The position numbers and the translations under genes are program-made. The notes below the pieces were generated by a model that saw only the letters and a list, made by a program, of their open reading frames with translations, searched no databases and was not told the DNA's origin. A stretch of 21,999 nt of DNA from Chara braunii (taxonomy: Eukaryota; Streptophyta; Charophyceae; Charales; Characeae), in contig BFEA01000220.1 of the NCBI GenBank assembly GCA_003427395.1, forward strand, positions 534,085 to 556,083, in the 5' to 3' direction. Shown piece by piece: positions 1-9,707 of this stretch (its first letter is position 1; the number at the start of each line of letters is the position of its first letter).

Positions 1-93
<93 letters not shown>
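1..93. repeat. Compound microsatellite (GT)30 then (GA)16
   Basis: Thirty uninterrupted GT units are followed directly by about sixteen GA units. The window begins inside the GT tract, so its true length is unknown. The open frame across it is only Val-Cys and Glu-Arg dipeptides and is not a gene. Confidence 0.98.
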
Positions 94-94
<1 letters not shown>

Positions 95-1730
95 ACCAAA
101 CTTGGCTAAGCTTGATGACGACCACCCCTGCTGCCGTTGACGTCCACCTGCCGCTGCTGCCCGGCTATAGAGGATGGCCGATGGAGGACTCCGATGAAGA
201 CGGCCAAAGCGTTACAACGGCCAAGGGTCGTCGATGACAATGACGGTGCGAGGACGAGTTGGAGGACACCAACGAAGTGTCTGGCGGCCTGGGCGGGAGA
301 TCACCTCATCCAATTCGAACGTTGGGCCAATTTTTTTTCCAGGCCTTGGCGCAGCCGGGAAAAAAATTGCGAAGGCCCGGTTTCGTTTTTTCGGCCCCCC
401 ATCTCACTTGCACCCCGTCCCCCAATCTTTGTTTTCCTCGACCCTTGTTTTCGGCCATGCGGCGCACATGCGCAAGTGCCGCGCACGACGTGCACCGCAA
501 GTATTGTATGTATGTGTGGTTCATTATACGTACGTGAATCCCCACAAGGTCAGCAGGTCGTAAGGAGGATACATGGGCTTGGAATGAATGAGAGACGCCG
601 CTCTAGGTTTTCCTCCTCATTCTTCTCCTACCTGCATGACAACCAAAGAGCCCATAGTGGTAGGGGCACCTGGCTTAGGCCATAGAGCGGCTAAGGGACA
701 AAGTGGTGATTGACCACTAACATATTCCTCATAGGCAAATAGACGGCATGTGCCAACCATCAATAATTTCCTCTTTAAAATTATTTACTGGATGGTTAGG
801 TCCGCCAGTGGAAACCCCGGGCCTTTGTCTAGTTCACCAGATTGCCCCTAAACAATGAGCTTCTAGAGACTAGTACTCACCATGTGCCAAGCTCGAGGCA
901 GGCGGCTGCAGGATTGGACGGCTGGTTCTTCAACTATATATCATGAAGGAATTTGTTCATGACACACTGATCCTTGAGGTTTGCATTGAATCAAAGACGA
1001 TGTTTGGTCTTAGGCAAACAAGTGTCATAAGGCCGCTCCAAAGCGATTTCAATCGTAGATACTTGCCTGCCTTAGGAAATTGGGGTCAATTTATTTTAGT
1101 TATGTTGTTTCATGTGTCTTTGGGCGAACTGAAACTAATGGGAATCCATGGTGGAGCTGGCATAACTTGCTTAGGAGATCATCACCCTAAGTGACAGTTC
1201 GCTTTTGGGCGATGGTTTAGGTATGTTACCATGCATTCGCTTACGCTGCAACACTACAAAATGCCCTCGGCTGATTCACCTTTGGCTTGTTAACTAAGGC
1301 TTCCCCATGTGGATCAGCAGCTCGGCAGGTATATGACTTCAAGGATGGTGACAACTCCTTGGAGAGGTAAGTTTGCCTCATAGACCTTTGTCCTGTTGCA
1401 GGGGTTTTTGGGAGGTGTGTCGGGCATACTCAGCTATAGCGACATACTTCTTTGTCTTCTTTTTGGCCAGCGTTTTGCCCCTGCGTGACGCGGTCGAGAG
1501 AGCCCTTGAGTTGCTTCGTGCTTGTGGGCCAATGCGCCTGACACCGCAGATCATGGTCTTATGTTATCTCCTCCACCAATCCCAGATAGTTGCTTGTTGT
1601 GTTAAAACCACCGCCGACAATGCTCGCACTATAGAGTATTCTTGCAGACCAGCTTAGTCCTCGAGCTTTATCGGAAATTCGGGCTTGAGCTTCCCTTACG
1701 AGGTCAAACTTTGTATTTATCAGCTTAGGC
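94..1730. other. Non-repetitive stretch with no recognisable gene
   Basis: I see no recognisable protein family, RNA gene or transposon end here. Open frames are short, overlap one another on both strands and show no motif. The longest (137-685, plus strand) is Arg- and Pro-rich and resembles chance translation of GC-rich DNA. The only structure noted is the poly-T/poly-A hairpin listed separately. Confidence 0.5.
329..367. repeat. Imperfect inverted repeat with poly-T and poly-A arms
   Basis: A run CCAATTTTTTTTCC is followed about 20 bases later by GGGAAAAAAATTG, so the two arms can pair across a GC-rich spacer containing AGGCCTTGG. A similar arrangement (TTCAATTTTTT, then AAAAAATTGAA) lies at 15970-16034. 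The function is unknown. Confidence 0.55.
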
Positions 1731-1858
1731 CTTGTTTGATTTGGCTTCGGAGGATAATGATGTCCGCAAGGCAGGTCATCACTTGTTTGATTTGGCTTCG
1801 GAGGATAATGATGTCCGCAAGGCGGAGGATAATGATGTCCGCAAGGCGGGTCATCACT
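1731..1858. repeat. Short tandem repeats, 51-bp unit with nested 24-bp unit
   Basis: A 51-bp block starting CTTGTTTGATTTGGCTTCGG at 1731 is repeated at 1782 with almost no change. Within the second copy a 24-bp part (GGAGGATAATGATGTCCGCA and the next four bases) is duplicated again at 1824-1847. The near-identity suggests recent slippage. The repeat keeps frames open on both strands, with the peptide CGHHYPP recurring on the minus strand, but nothing supports a gene. Confidence 0.9.
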
Positions 1859-2073
1859 CTTACTAAGACTCAATATTGCGACCCAAAAAATTGCCTTATC
1901 TCCCAGCCTTCGTCTTTTCTCCAGCTCTTTGATCATCCATGGCTTCAATAGATATGAATTCATATGATAATGTGAGAGTTATAAAGAAAGTGCAAAAAGA
2001 AAAGAAAAAAGGAAAAGGGGGGATACAACAAAAACAAGGTTTTTGTCCTATAGTCATTTTGTCGTTCTCTTTT
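1859..2073. other. Spacer between tandem arrays, no gene seen
   Basis: A purine-rich stretch (near 1980-2030) is followed by pyrimidine-rich DNA leading into the minisatellite. No motif or RNA gene is recognisable. Confidence 0.5.
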
Positions 2074-2253
2074 TCTCGGGTCGTTCAGTGGAGAGTCGTT
2101 TCACCTCTTTCTTTTTCTCAGGACCTCCGAGTAGAGGGTTGTTTTTCCTTTTCTTCTTTTTTGGGGTCTATGAGTAGGGGATCATTTTTATTTTTTTTTC
2201 TCAAGGCATCCAAGTGAAGGGTTGTTTTGCCTTTTTTTTCTCGGGCCTCGGGA
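2074..2253. repeat. Minisatellite sub-array 1: T-rich, ~42-bp unit
   Basis: Units beginning near 2074, 2116, 2158, 2199 and 2239 have a spacing of 40-42 bp. Each carries a version of the core TCTCGGGCCTCCGAGT, then GAGGG, followed by a T-rich filler instead of the AATACA-rich filler of the next array. It grades directly into the 64-bp array and shares its core, so I treat it as a diverged sub-family of the same satellite. Confidence 0.75.
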
Positions 2254-3922
2254 ATACATACCTTCTTGAGTCCTTAGACTCGAAAGAGCGCAAATGCTCG
2301 AATACAAACACATACCTTATTAGTGCCTCCACTTCAAGGGAGCAAATATGTTCAAATACAAATACATACCTCTCGTGGGCTGCTGAGTTGAGGGAGCATA
2401 ATTGTTGGAATTCATTCAAATACACATACATGCCTTTCCAAGGTCTCGTCTAGGACCACAAATCTTTTAAACATTCAAATACAAATGTTTGAAGACGTTC
2501 AAATACAAATGTTTCAATACATTCAAATACAAATATTCCTTCCCCAGGCCCTCCGAGTCAAGGGAGCATATATACAAACACATACCTTCTCAGAGCCTCT
2601 TAGTCGAGGAAGCACAAGTTTTCAAATACATTCAAATACAAATACAAATACATACTTTCTTGGGGCCTCCGAGCCCAGGGAGTGCAAATGTTCGAATACA
2701 TTCAAATGTAAATGCACACCTTCTCGGGGCCTCCAAGTCGAGGAGTATAGATGGTCGAATACATTCGAATATAAATACATACCTGTTCGGAGCCTCCGAG
2801 TTGAAGGTGTACCAATTTTCGAATGCATTTGAGTACAAATGCATATCTCTAGGACCAAGGGAGTACAAATGTTCGAAGACATTCGAATGCAAATACATAC
2901 CTTCCCAATGCCTTTGAGTGGAAAGAGCATAAATGCTTGAATACATTCGAATACTAACACATTCTTTTTCGGGGCCTTCGCATTGAGAGAGCGAAGACGT
3001 TCAAATACGTTATAATACAAATACATACCTTCCTGAGGCCTCTGAGTCGAGGGAGCATATACGTTTGAATCCATCTGAATACAAACACATACCTTCTCGG
3101 GGCCTCGAAGTCGAGGAAGTACAATGTTCAAATGCACCCAAATACAAATACATACCTTCTCGGGGTCTCCAAGTTCAGGGAGTACAAATACTAGAATACA
3201 TTTGAATATAAATACACACCTTCTTGTGACGTCCAAGTTGAGGGAGCAAAGACGCTCGAATATATTTGAATACAAATACATACCCTCCCGGGCTTCCGAG
3301 TGAAGGGAGCACGGATGTTCGCATACATAGGAACACAAATGGATACCTTTCCTGGTCCTCTAAGTTGAGGGAGCACAAATGTTCGAATGCATTTGATTAC
3401 ACTATGTTAGAATACATTTGATTACACAAATGTTAGAATACATTCAAGTACATACCTTTTAAGGGGCTCTGGGGTAAGAGAGCACACATGTTTGTATGCA
3501 TTCGATTACGAGTACATACCTTTTCGGGGCCTTCGAATCGAGGGAGCAAAGATTTTCAAATACATGCGAATACAAATACATACCTTCCCGATGCCTCCTA
3601 GTGAAAGGAGCATGGATGTTTGAGGGAGCACAAATTTTTGAATATGTTTGAATATAAGTGCATACCTTCCCCATACGTCCGAGTTGAGGGAGCACATGTG
3701 TTTGAATACATTCAAGTACATACCTTCTCCAGGCATCAAGGTTGAGGGAGCACATATGTCTGAATACATTTGAAAACATTCTCCAGGCCTCAAGGTCGAG
3801 GGAGTACATATGTTTGATGACATTCACAAATGTTTGAATACATTTGAATACAAATACATACCTTCTCCAGGCCTTTGAGTTGAGGGAGCACATCTGTTTG
3901 AATACATTCGAGTACAAATACA
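2254..3922. repeat. Minisatellite sub-array 2: diverged ~64-bp unit
   Basis: About two dozen imperfect units occur, each with the core CCTTCTCGGGGCCTCCGAGT, then GAGGGAGCACAAATG and TTCGAATACA-type motifs ending in AATACATA. Landmarks at 3024, 3088, 3151, 3215 and 3279 give a period of 63-64 bp. Individual units differ by substitutions and small indels, so the array is old. Several minus-strand frames stay open for long distances (for example 2622-3338, 238 codons). Because 64 is not a multiple of three and competing frames are also open, this looks like a consequence of composition rather than a gene. Confidence 0.9.
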
Positions 3923-4469
3923 TACTTTCGAGGGGAGTCGAGGGAGCATAGATGTTCGAATACATACTTTCGAGGAGAGTCGAGGGAGCATAGATGTTCA
4001 AATACATACTTTCAAGGGGAGTCGAGGGAGCATAGATGTTCGTATACATACTTTTGAGGGGAGTCGAGGGAGCATAGATGTTCGAAACGTTCGAGGGGAG
4101 TCGAGGGAGCATAGATGCTTGAATACATACCCTCGAGGGGAGTCGAGGGAACGTAGATGTTCAAATACATACTTTCAAGGGGAATCGAGGGAGCATAGAT
4201 GTTTGAATACATACTTTCGAGGGGAGTCGAGGGAAGTCGAGGGAGCGTAGATGTTGGAATACATACGTTCGAAGGGAGTCGCATAGATGTTCGAATACAT
4301 ACATTTGAGGGGAGTTGAGGAAGCATAGATGTTCGAATACATACTTTCGAGGGGAGTCGAGGGAGCATAGATGTTCAAATACATACTTTCGAGGGGAGTC
4401 GAGGGAGAGCATAGATGTTCGAATACATACTTTCGAGGGGAGTCGAGGGAGCATAGATGTTTGAATACA
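3923..4469. repeat. Minisatellite sub-array 3: homogeneous 42-bp unit, about 13 copies
   Basis: Units begin at 3923, 3965, 4007, 4049, about 4091, 4128, 4170, 4212, 4264, 4300, 4342, 4384 and 4428. Most are exactly 42 bp and nearly identical (TACTTTCGAGGGGAGTCGAG, then GGAGCATAGATG and TTCGAATACA). Exceptions are a shortened unit near 4091, an internal GGGAAGTCGA-type duplication after 4212 and a shortened unit at 4264. Relative to the 64-bp unit it lacks about 22 bp. Because 42 is a multiple of three, the minus strand reads as a 14-residue periodic peptide (…SMYSNIYAPSTPLE…) in overlapping open frames. I do not regard this as a demonstrated gene. Confidence 0.92.
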
Positions 4470-4870
4470 TTCAAATACAAATATATAACTTACCGGGCCT
4501 TTGATTGGAAGGAGCACAGATGTTTGAATACATTCGAGTACAAAGACTTACCTTCCCGGGCCTCCAAGTTGAGGGAGCACAAAAATGTTCAGATACTTTT
4601 GAATACAAATACATACCTTCCCAGGAGATCGGAGTCGAGGGAGCACAAATGTTTGAATACAAATGCTTACCTTCCCAGGGGTTCTGACTTGAAGAAGCGC
4701 AAATGTTCGAATGCACATACACGTACAGATATCTATCCCGGGACCTCCAAGTTGAGGGACGCATATGTTCAAATACGTATCATACACTCCTCGAGCCTTC
4801 GAGTTGAGGGAGCACATGTGTTTGTATAAAAATGCATGACTTTCCAGTGCCTCTGAGTCAATGGAGCAAG
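4470..4870. repeat. Continuation of the ~64-bp minisatellite after the 42-bp array
   Basis: The longer unit resumes with the AATACATTCAAATACAAATA filler and the CCTTCCCGGGCCTCCAAGTT-type core. It continues for about six diverged units and fades out at about 4870. The 42-bp array is therefore embedded inside the older array. Confidence 0.85.
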
Positions 4871-4934
4871 ATCTGGACAGCTCATGTAACTATTAGTGAG
4901 CAGATCACGAGTTCGAAGTCTATTGGAACCAATA
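4871..4934 (+). repeat. Degenerate tRNA-like (SINE-type) fragment 1
   Basis: The segment contains an A-box-like start (GGACAGCTCATGTAACTATT), then GAGCAGATCACGAGTTCGAAGTC, in which GAGTTCGAAGTC resembles a Pol III B box. No clean cloverleaf can be drawn, so it is not a functional tRNA. A related stretch lies at 4990-5035. Confidence 0.4.
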
Positions 4935-4989
4935 AAGAAAGGGGAAAAAAAAAAGGAAAAGGAAGTAGACAATGAAAACAGGGTTGGTG

Positions 4990-5035
4990 ATTTGACTATT
5001 AGCAAACAGGTGGTGAGTTCAAGTGTTGATACGAT
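4990..5035 (+). repeat. Degenerate tRNA-like (SINE-type) fragment 2
   Basis: It has the same order as fragment 1: TGACTATTAGCAAACAGGTG, then GTGAGTTCAAGTG with a GAGTTCAAGT B-box-like motif. The two fragments align over about 38 bases (ACTATTAG…AGCAG/AACAG…GAGTTC). Confidence 0.4.
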
Positions 5036-6531
5036 CAAATGATATGATAATGATAGGGCTATGGGAGAAAATAAAAAGTACTTATCCAAAATGGCTTTCA
5101 AACAAAAAATATGGGCTTTCAGCTCATCGAGTGCATTGGAGTTATGTCTCTCTAGGGCAAGCTCTCTTTGATCCTTTTTTTCTCAAGGTGTGGAGAAGGG
5201 AGTTCCCACACATAGTATCTATCGCCCGCATCATGCTGCCCTACATTGCACCACCCACCACATAGTTCCATACGTCCTGCGTAGTCTGACCCACCCCACA
5301 TAGAGTACAGCCAGTCCACATGGTGCCACTCGACTCACATGGTATCACCCGGGCCGCGTAATATGATGTGGACCATATAACGCTCACTAGTGTGACTGTG
5401 TGCCGCTCTTTTTTCCCTTTTGCTTCTCATGTTCTTTCTTTCATTTGTCTTTTTTTCGTTCGACCCTGTAAGGATTTGAATTTGGACACCCGCATACCCC
5501 GCATGTAGCATGACCTGCCTGCCAGGCATTGTACCATCCATCCCACACATAGCCCCGGAGGAAATGGTACCCCGCCTATGTGGGTTGGCGGAATCCCGGG
5601 CTGCTGTTGTCACAGGAAATGATCATCAGGGAGAAGCAGAGGAGGGAAAGGGTATCAAGTGCAAAACATGTGGAAACCAGGACGGACCATTTTCTGTGCT
5701 TTTGCATTGCCGTAGATGACTCTGGATGCGCAGACCATGTATAAATGTCTAAACTTCATTGTGAGCGTACCAGTAGTGGACGACGACTTGTTTACATATA
5801 ATAGAAGAAGATGCAATGACCTGAATGAACGCGACACCCACCGCTAGATGAGCCCTGTGCCCAAGCAGGATGAACCGACTATCACAGGCTGCGACGACTC
5901 GCTAGGTATGGTGGCCATAGCCTTGTGCAAAGCCCTAGCCCTGGCACCGACAACTCTGGGAAAACAGTGTCGAGTCCCTTAGTAGCATGTTGTTGCGGTG
6001 TGACTCCAGCCAATAGGTTGTCTTCGACAAAGTTCATTGTTTCTGGCCACAAAGCTTTTACAAGAAATAACAAAGAGATTAATAAACGAACACAAATACG
6101 TGAATAATAGAGAAAAGGAAGCCGACGCAGAATGACTAACAAAGGGTCCGAAATGTAAAAATTGAAATGATGTAGACAATGTAAGCTCTGTGAAAGGAGG
6201 ATACACGAAACTAAGAATAAAAAGAGTGGAGTATGAGTAATGAGCCCTGACCATGGACTGAGCAGCAGCAAGTCTATTCCACTGCGCGCTCTATAGATTT
6301 TGAGGAGAAAGAAGTGACTTTCTCATTTTTTTTGTCGAAGAGTGGTTGAGTTGGCCTTAGTAAGGAGTGTGTTTGGGGGGGCCCTGCTGGCTTCATGTCT
6401 GCTTTCTTTTTGATTGAAGTCTTTCCAATGTATTCTATGAATCCATTATACATAAAGTTTGATTTGTGCAAGGAATATGAGCGAGAGCGATAGGCAAAAT
6501 TCCAAATTGCAAAATCACTAAGTAGCCCAGA
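5036..6531. other. Stretch without recognisable gene
   Basis: Open frames are all under about 130 codons, mutually overlapping, and show no motif I recognise. Around 5380-5470 the DNA is pyrimidine-rich. No tRNA, rRNA or transposon end is evident. The stretch ends at the target site of the LTR retrotransposon. Confidence 0.5.
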
Positions 6532-6535
6532 TAGT
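6532..6535. repeat. Target-site duplication TAGT, left copy
   Basis: TAGT directly precedes the TG start of the left LTR and recurs directly after the right LTR at 15791-15794. Four bases are certain. A fifth (A) is ambiguous because the LTR itself ends in CA. Confidence 0.7.
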
Positions 6536-6802
6536 TGTTATGATTCTATTTGTCTGTTGTCTGAAGACCAACACTCGCTCATATAGACCCATACATACAC
6601 ATAAGGAAGGGGAGAGGATAGGAGTACCACACCTCATAGAGAGAGATAAACACAACGGAAGACTTGACCATGCCATATGACAGGGTACACTGAAAGTGCA
6701 ATTCACTCCACTCAATCCTCACAACCAGTCATAAAGGAAAGCCGAGTAGATCACATCCAAGAACAATGAAGCAATGATGGTCCAAACCCAGTATCAACAT
6801 TG

Positions 6803-6808
6803 TTTATT
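6803..6808 (-). promoter_or_regulatory. Candidate polyadenylation signal AATAAA in 3' LTR
   Basis: TTTATT on the plus strand reads AATAAA in the element's orientation. The same hexamer is kept in the other LTR at 14837-14842. It suggests that R lies in this part of the LTR. No experimental 3' end is known. Confidence 0.5.
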
Positions 6809-6853
6809 AAACTCAGAGTCTCGAATTGTCAGAATAACCTCAAAACTATGATG

Positions 6854-6876
6854 TGATGCTCAGAAATGAGCAGCGC
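6854..6876 (-). promoter_or_regulatory. Stem-loop near the poly(A) signal, 3' LTR copy
   Basis: TGCTCA-GAAA-TGAGCA forms a six-base stem with a four-base loop in plus orientation, extendable through a wobble and one mismatch. The matching position in the other LTR has an even better stem, with one pair changed from C-G to T-A on both sides. Confidence 0.45.
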
Positions 6877-7719
6877 TTCACTCCCCAACCCTGAGTAACC
6901 ACCCGTAACACCCCTGAGTCCCTGAAACATCAAGTGCCACCCAATTACTGCCTCCAGAGGGCAGCGCTACCTTGAAACAGGCCTCTGAGGCCAAGTGCTA
7001 CTTAGAGGATGAAGAAGAAGACCAGCATCACAGTATCTGATGATGAGGAAGTGTCGAAAGGCTTCCCGGGTGGAAGTCTGCAGCACCGCCACCACTTATG
7101 ATAAGATGACCTCTGAGGAAGAAGCTGCAGCTATGGCTGCAGCGCCACAACCCTGGAACCCCACTCCGGAGGAGGGTCCAGCAGGGCACCAACTTCTCTT
7201 GCCTCCAACAGACCTTGAATAGCCGAGACCTCTGACAACCCTGCATGTTGATAGAGTACAGCGCAGGTCCCAGCTATGGTCGGCGCTCCGAAGGTCTGCC
7301 TATGTCTGTCTCCCACAATGCTGAGCCGTCACCACTTCCGGTTCACGCGTATCGCAACTGCGATATACTTGGTACCAACTGCCAAAAGCCCTGAACCGAT
7401 GTGTCTAACCTATCTATAGACTACTCTAGCCTAGACTCGACCTACCGGACTGACTGACCGACCGGTACCGATTCTGTTTCAGCCTCTAGGGCCTCTCCCA
7501 ACCCGGCTATAGGCTATAGGACCGTCTATTAGCTCAGGTCCTTAGGGGCTATCTGTCCTAGTGTTAGCCCGGGTCTGCTATTCGCAGTTAGGGTGGTTGT
7601 AGGAAATTCAGTTAGTACGGGCCTGTATTTTTCGGAATTTACAGATATGTCCCTCACGAATTTTCCTTACAGGCAGGTCACTCGGTTAGACCTCAGCCAA
7701 ACAAAATTATGAATTTGTC

Positions 7720-8268
7720 CTACCTATAGTACAACCTTGACAGAGAGAGGCTACAAGCGACCAGAAAACAGGAAGTCGTTGCAGACCTACTCTCCTCCAG
7801 AGCGAGGACCTCCGAGCTAGGGGATAGGCGTGCAGAGCATCGAAGGGGTTTTCCCTTCGGTGATGCCTCATATCTGAGGACAACATACTTTGCGGTCTTC
7901 AGGAGCTCCTTGCGAGTAAACCAGCGATCTTCAGTATGCGGTTGATAACAAAACTTCACAAGGTACTCCTTGTCTGGTCGTGTACCTGACTCATGCTCAA
8001 TGGACTCCATGTCATATCCCTTGCCAGGGATCGGAGGGCCAAACTGAGGAGGCCTGTCTAGAAATGGATCAGTTGATGTGAACGGTAACAACTTAGATGC
8101 ATCGAAGGCAGGGTAGGCTTGTAGATGGAGAGGGACATCCACTGTATAGGATGGTCCAAAAGGATCAGCTCCCACTGTATCTAAGACCTGCCATGAACCC
8201 ATATATCGCGACAACAGCTTAGGCGAAATGTCCTCCTCTTGTGACAACTCAGAACTGAGTACCGACAC
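7720..8268 (-). pseudogene. Integrase C-terminal part with chromodomain-like tail
   Basis: This 182-codon open frame continues the integrase in a different register from the upstream part, so a frameshift lies near 8270. Its first half (SPKLLSRYMGSW…) resembles the integrase C-terminal region that follows the catalytic core in Ty3/gypsy elements. A chromodomain-like segment follows at residues ~85-130, with EYLVKF, then an acidic turn, RWF and KELL in the order expected for chromovirus chromodomains. In known chromoviruses this domain directs integration to modified histones, so the same role here is inference. The frame crosses the polypurine tract and ends 64 bases inside the 3' LTR. No internal stop breaks this piece. 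Confidence 0.75.
7784..7798 (-). promoter_or_regulatory. Polypurine tract (plus-strand primer site)
   Basis: On the element's strand the sequence next to the 3' LTR is GGAGGAGAGTAGGTC, purine-rich and directly followed by the LTR start TGCAACGACTT. Its position and composition fit a PPT. It also lies within the open frame of the integrase tail. Confidence 0.75.
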
Positions 8269-9330
8269 CTGTGACCTGTGCGAATCGTAGAAGGACGTTT
8301 GTGCCTGTTACCCTGCTGAATCATAGCTTTTTGGGCTTTCAGCAGGTTGGCACGGGCGCGTTCTATGTTCACACGGTAACGCCCGGTGAACTCTGCAGTT
8401 CCAGGTGTCAACGTAGGGGTAGCCTTATCGATGATGCCATCGAGAGGTTGTGGTGGCTCACAACCCCAGTGCAACCGGTAGGGTGTGAAGCCTGTGGAGG
8501 AGTGTACACAAGTGTTGTACACAAGCCGTGCACGACTCAAGTGGAGATCCCGGTCCTACTGGTCTGGACTGATCACAGGACGCAACAGCTGAAACAAAAT
8601 CTGGTTCATCACTTCATCCTGACCATTGGCTTCAAGATGACGACCAAATGTCATATCCAGGCGAGAATGAAGGTAATCCTTGCAGTAGGATTGTCATTCA
8701 TTGCTGCAAAACCTGGGATCTCAATCACTGACTATAGAGGTGGGTGGTCCATGATGTGTAACCCACCTGTCAGCAAATTCCGCCTGAACGGCTGGAACAC
8801 GAGATTCAGCTGGTAAGGGGATGAACTTTGCATATTTGGAGAATCGGTCCACACATACCATGACCTGACGCATCCCACGAGGAGTGGTCCTACCCAAGTC
8901 AGTAAAATCAATGAATACTAACTGTGCAAGAGCATCAGGGATAGGTAGTGGTTTGAGTAGGCCAAGGGGAGGTCGGCGTACCACATTATTCCGTTGGCGT
9001 AACTCACAGGTTTCCACATAGTGCAGCATGTCACTCCTCATCTCCTTCTAGAAGAAGCGCTGCGACAGGGCTGCATACGATTTGAGGGCTCCAAAGTGAC
9101 CACGACACTGACATCAGAAGTGTTCTAAACTTGCGGCCCTGGGAATGCACGGGCGTTCCTCACCTCTGGTGCAAGTATACAGCAAGTCTGAAATCAGAGT
9201 ATATCCTGGTTCAGATGCAGGATCATCCTGGAGATTCCTCACTATAGGCCCCAAAATTGCATCCTGGGGCAGCAACCGGGCAATGGTCTGACGAGTCCTC
9301 TCTCCAGATGAGTGAGTAAAGGAGATCAGA
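8181..9330 (-). pseudogene. Integrase, zinc-binding and catalytic core region, broken
   Basis: One register runs from the RNase H end to 8181. The N-terminal HHCC region is visible around 9120-9000 (RGHFGALKSYAALSQRFF, then CELRQR), where the second Cys of the usual CxxC is Arg. The core contains LVFIDFTDL with a candidate first Asp, VCVDRFSKYAKFIPL, SIVSD as the second Asp site, and NGQDEVMNQ with the conserved Glu, about 36 residues after that Asp. VYNTCVHSSTGFTPY is the familiar post-core motif. In-frame stops lie at 9114-9116, 9048-9050, 8721-8723, 8694-8696 and 8556-8558. Several sit where the family normally has Trp or Arg, so they look like point mutations. It is non-functional as it stands. 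Confidence 0.88.
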
Positions 9331-9344
9331 AAGAGAGCGCCAGA

Positions 9345-9707
9345 CCTATGAGAAAGGGCGTCGGCTACTCTATTGTAGCAGCCCTTCTTGTGTTTCAGTT
9401 CAAAGTCAAACATGTCGATGAACTGAATGTAGCGAGCAAGCTTGTCATTCAATTCTCCTTGGGACTTCATCCACTGCAAGGTGGAGTGATCTGAAAAGAT
9501 CTTGAAGTGCGTGCCCAGAAGGAAGTGTTTCCAATGCTTGAGCGCTGATACAAGAGCATACAACTCTTTCTCATAGGTGGAATTCTGCAGCTTCTTGGTC
9601 TTGATCTTCTTGCTCATGTACTCGATTGGTTGCAGACCATTCCCATCGTCCTGTTGAAGTACTGCCCCTACCTTATACTAACTAGCATCAGTAGTGAGCA
9701 CAAAAGG
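9345..9707 (-). pseudogene. RNase H domain, broken by one stop
   Basis: The domain follows RT in the same register. The four acidic positions of the Ty3/gypsy RNase H are visible: LTTDAS, YEKELYALV, SDHSTLQW and VADALS. A TAG at 9678-9680 directly after TTDAS interrupts the frame, at a position where the family commonly has Gln, so a CAG-to-TAG change is likely. The intact enzyme would remove the RNA strand of the RNA-DNA hybrid during reverse transcription. Confidence 0.85.

Larger units (their letters stand above)
6536..7783 (-). repeat. 3' LTR (left copy)
   Basis: This 1248-bp LTR starts TGTTATGATTC and ends GTCGTTGCA in plus orientation. It aligns along its length with 14562-15790. By eye the two differ at roughly 5-8% of sites plus a few indels, the largest being about 33 bases at 7725-7757 absent from the right copy. 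A minus-strand AATAAA lies at 6803-6808. The chromodomain ORF ends inside this LTR. Confidence 0.93.

Noticed and set aside
1-237. Cys-Val-rich small protein at the window start
   Set aside because: It is the translation of the GT/GA microsatellite.
137-685. 182-codon plus-strand gene
   Set aside because: It shows no motif, has competing frames on both strands, and crosses the poly-T/poly-A hairpin.
2254-4870. CRISPR-like array
   Set aside because: Units are contiguous tandem repeats without unique spacers, and no cas genes are present. It is a eukaryotic minisatellite.
8271-8816. 181-codon plus-strand open frame
   Set aside because: It lies antisense to clearly recognisable integrase sequence and is a shadow frame.
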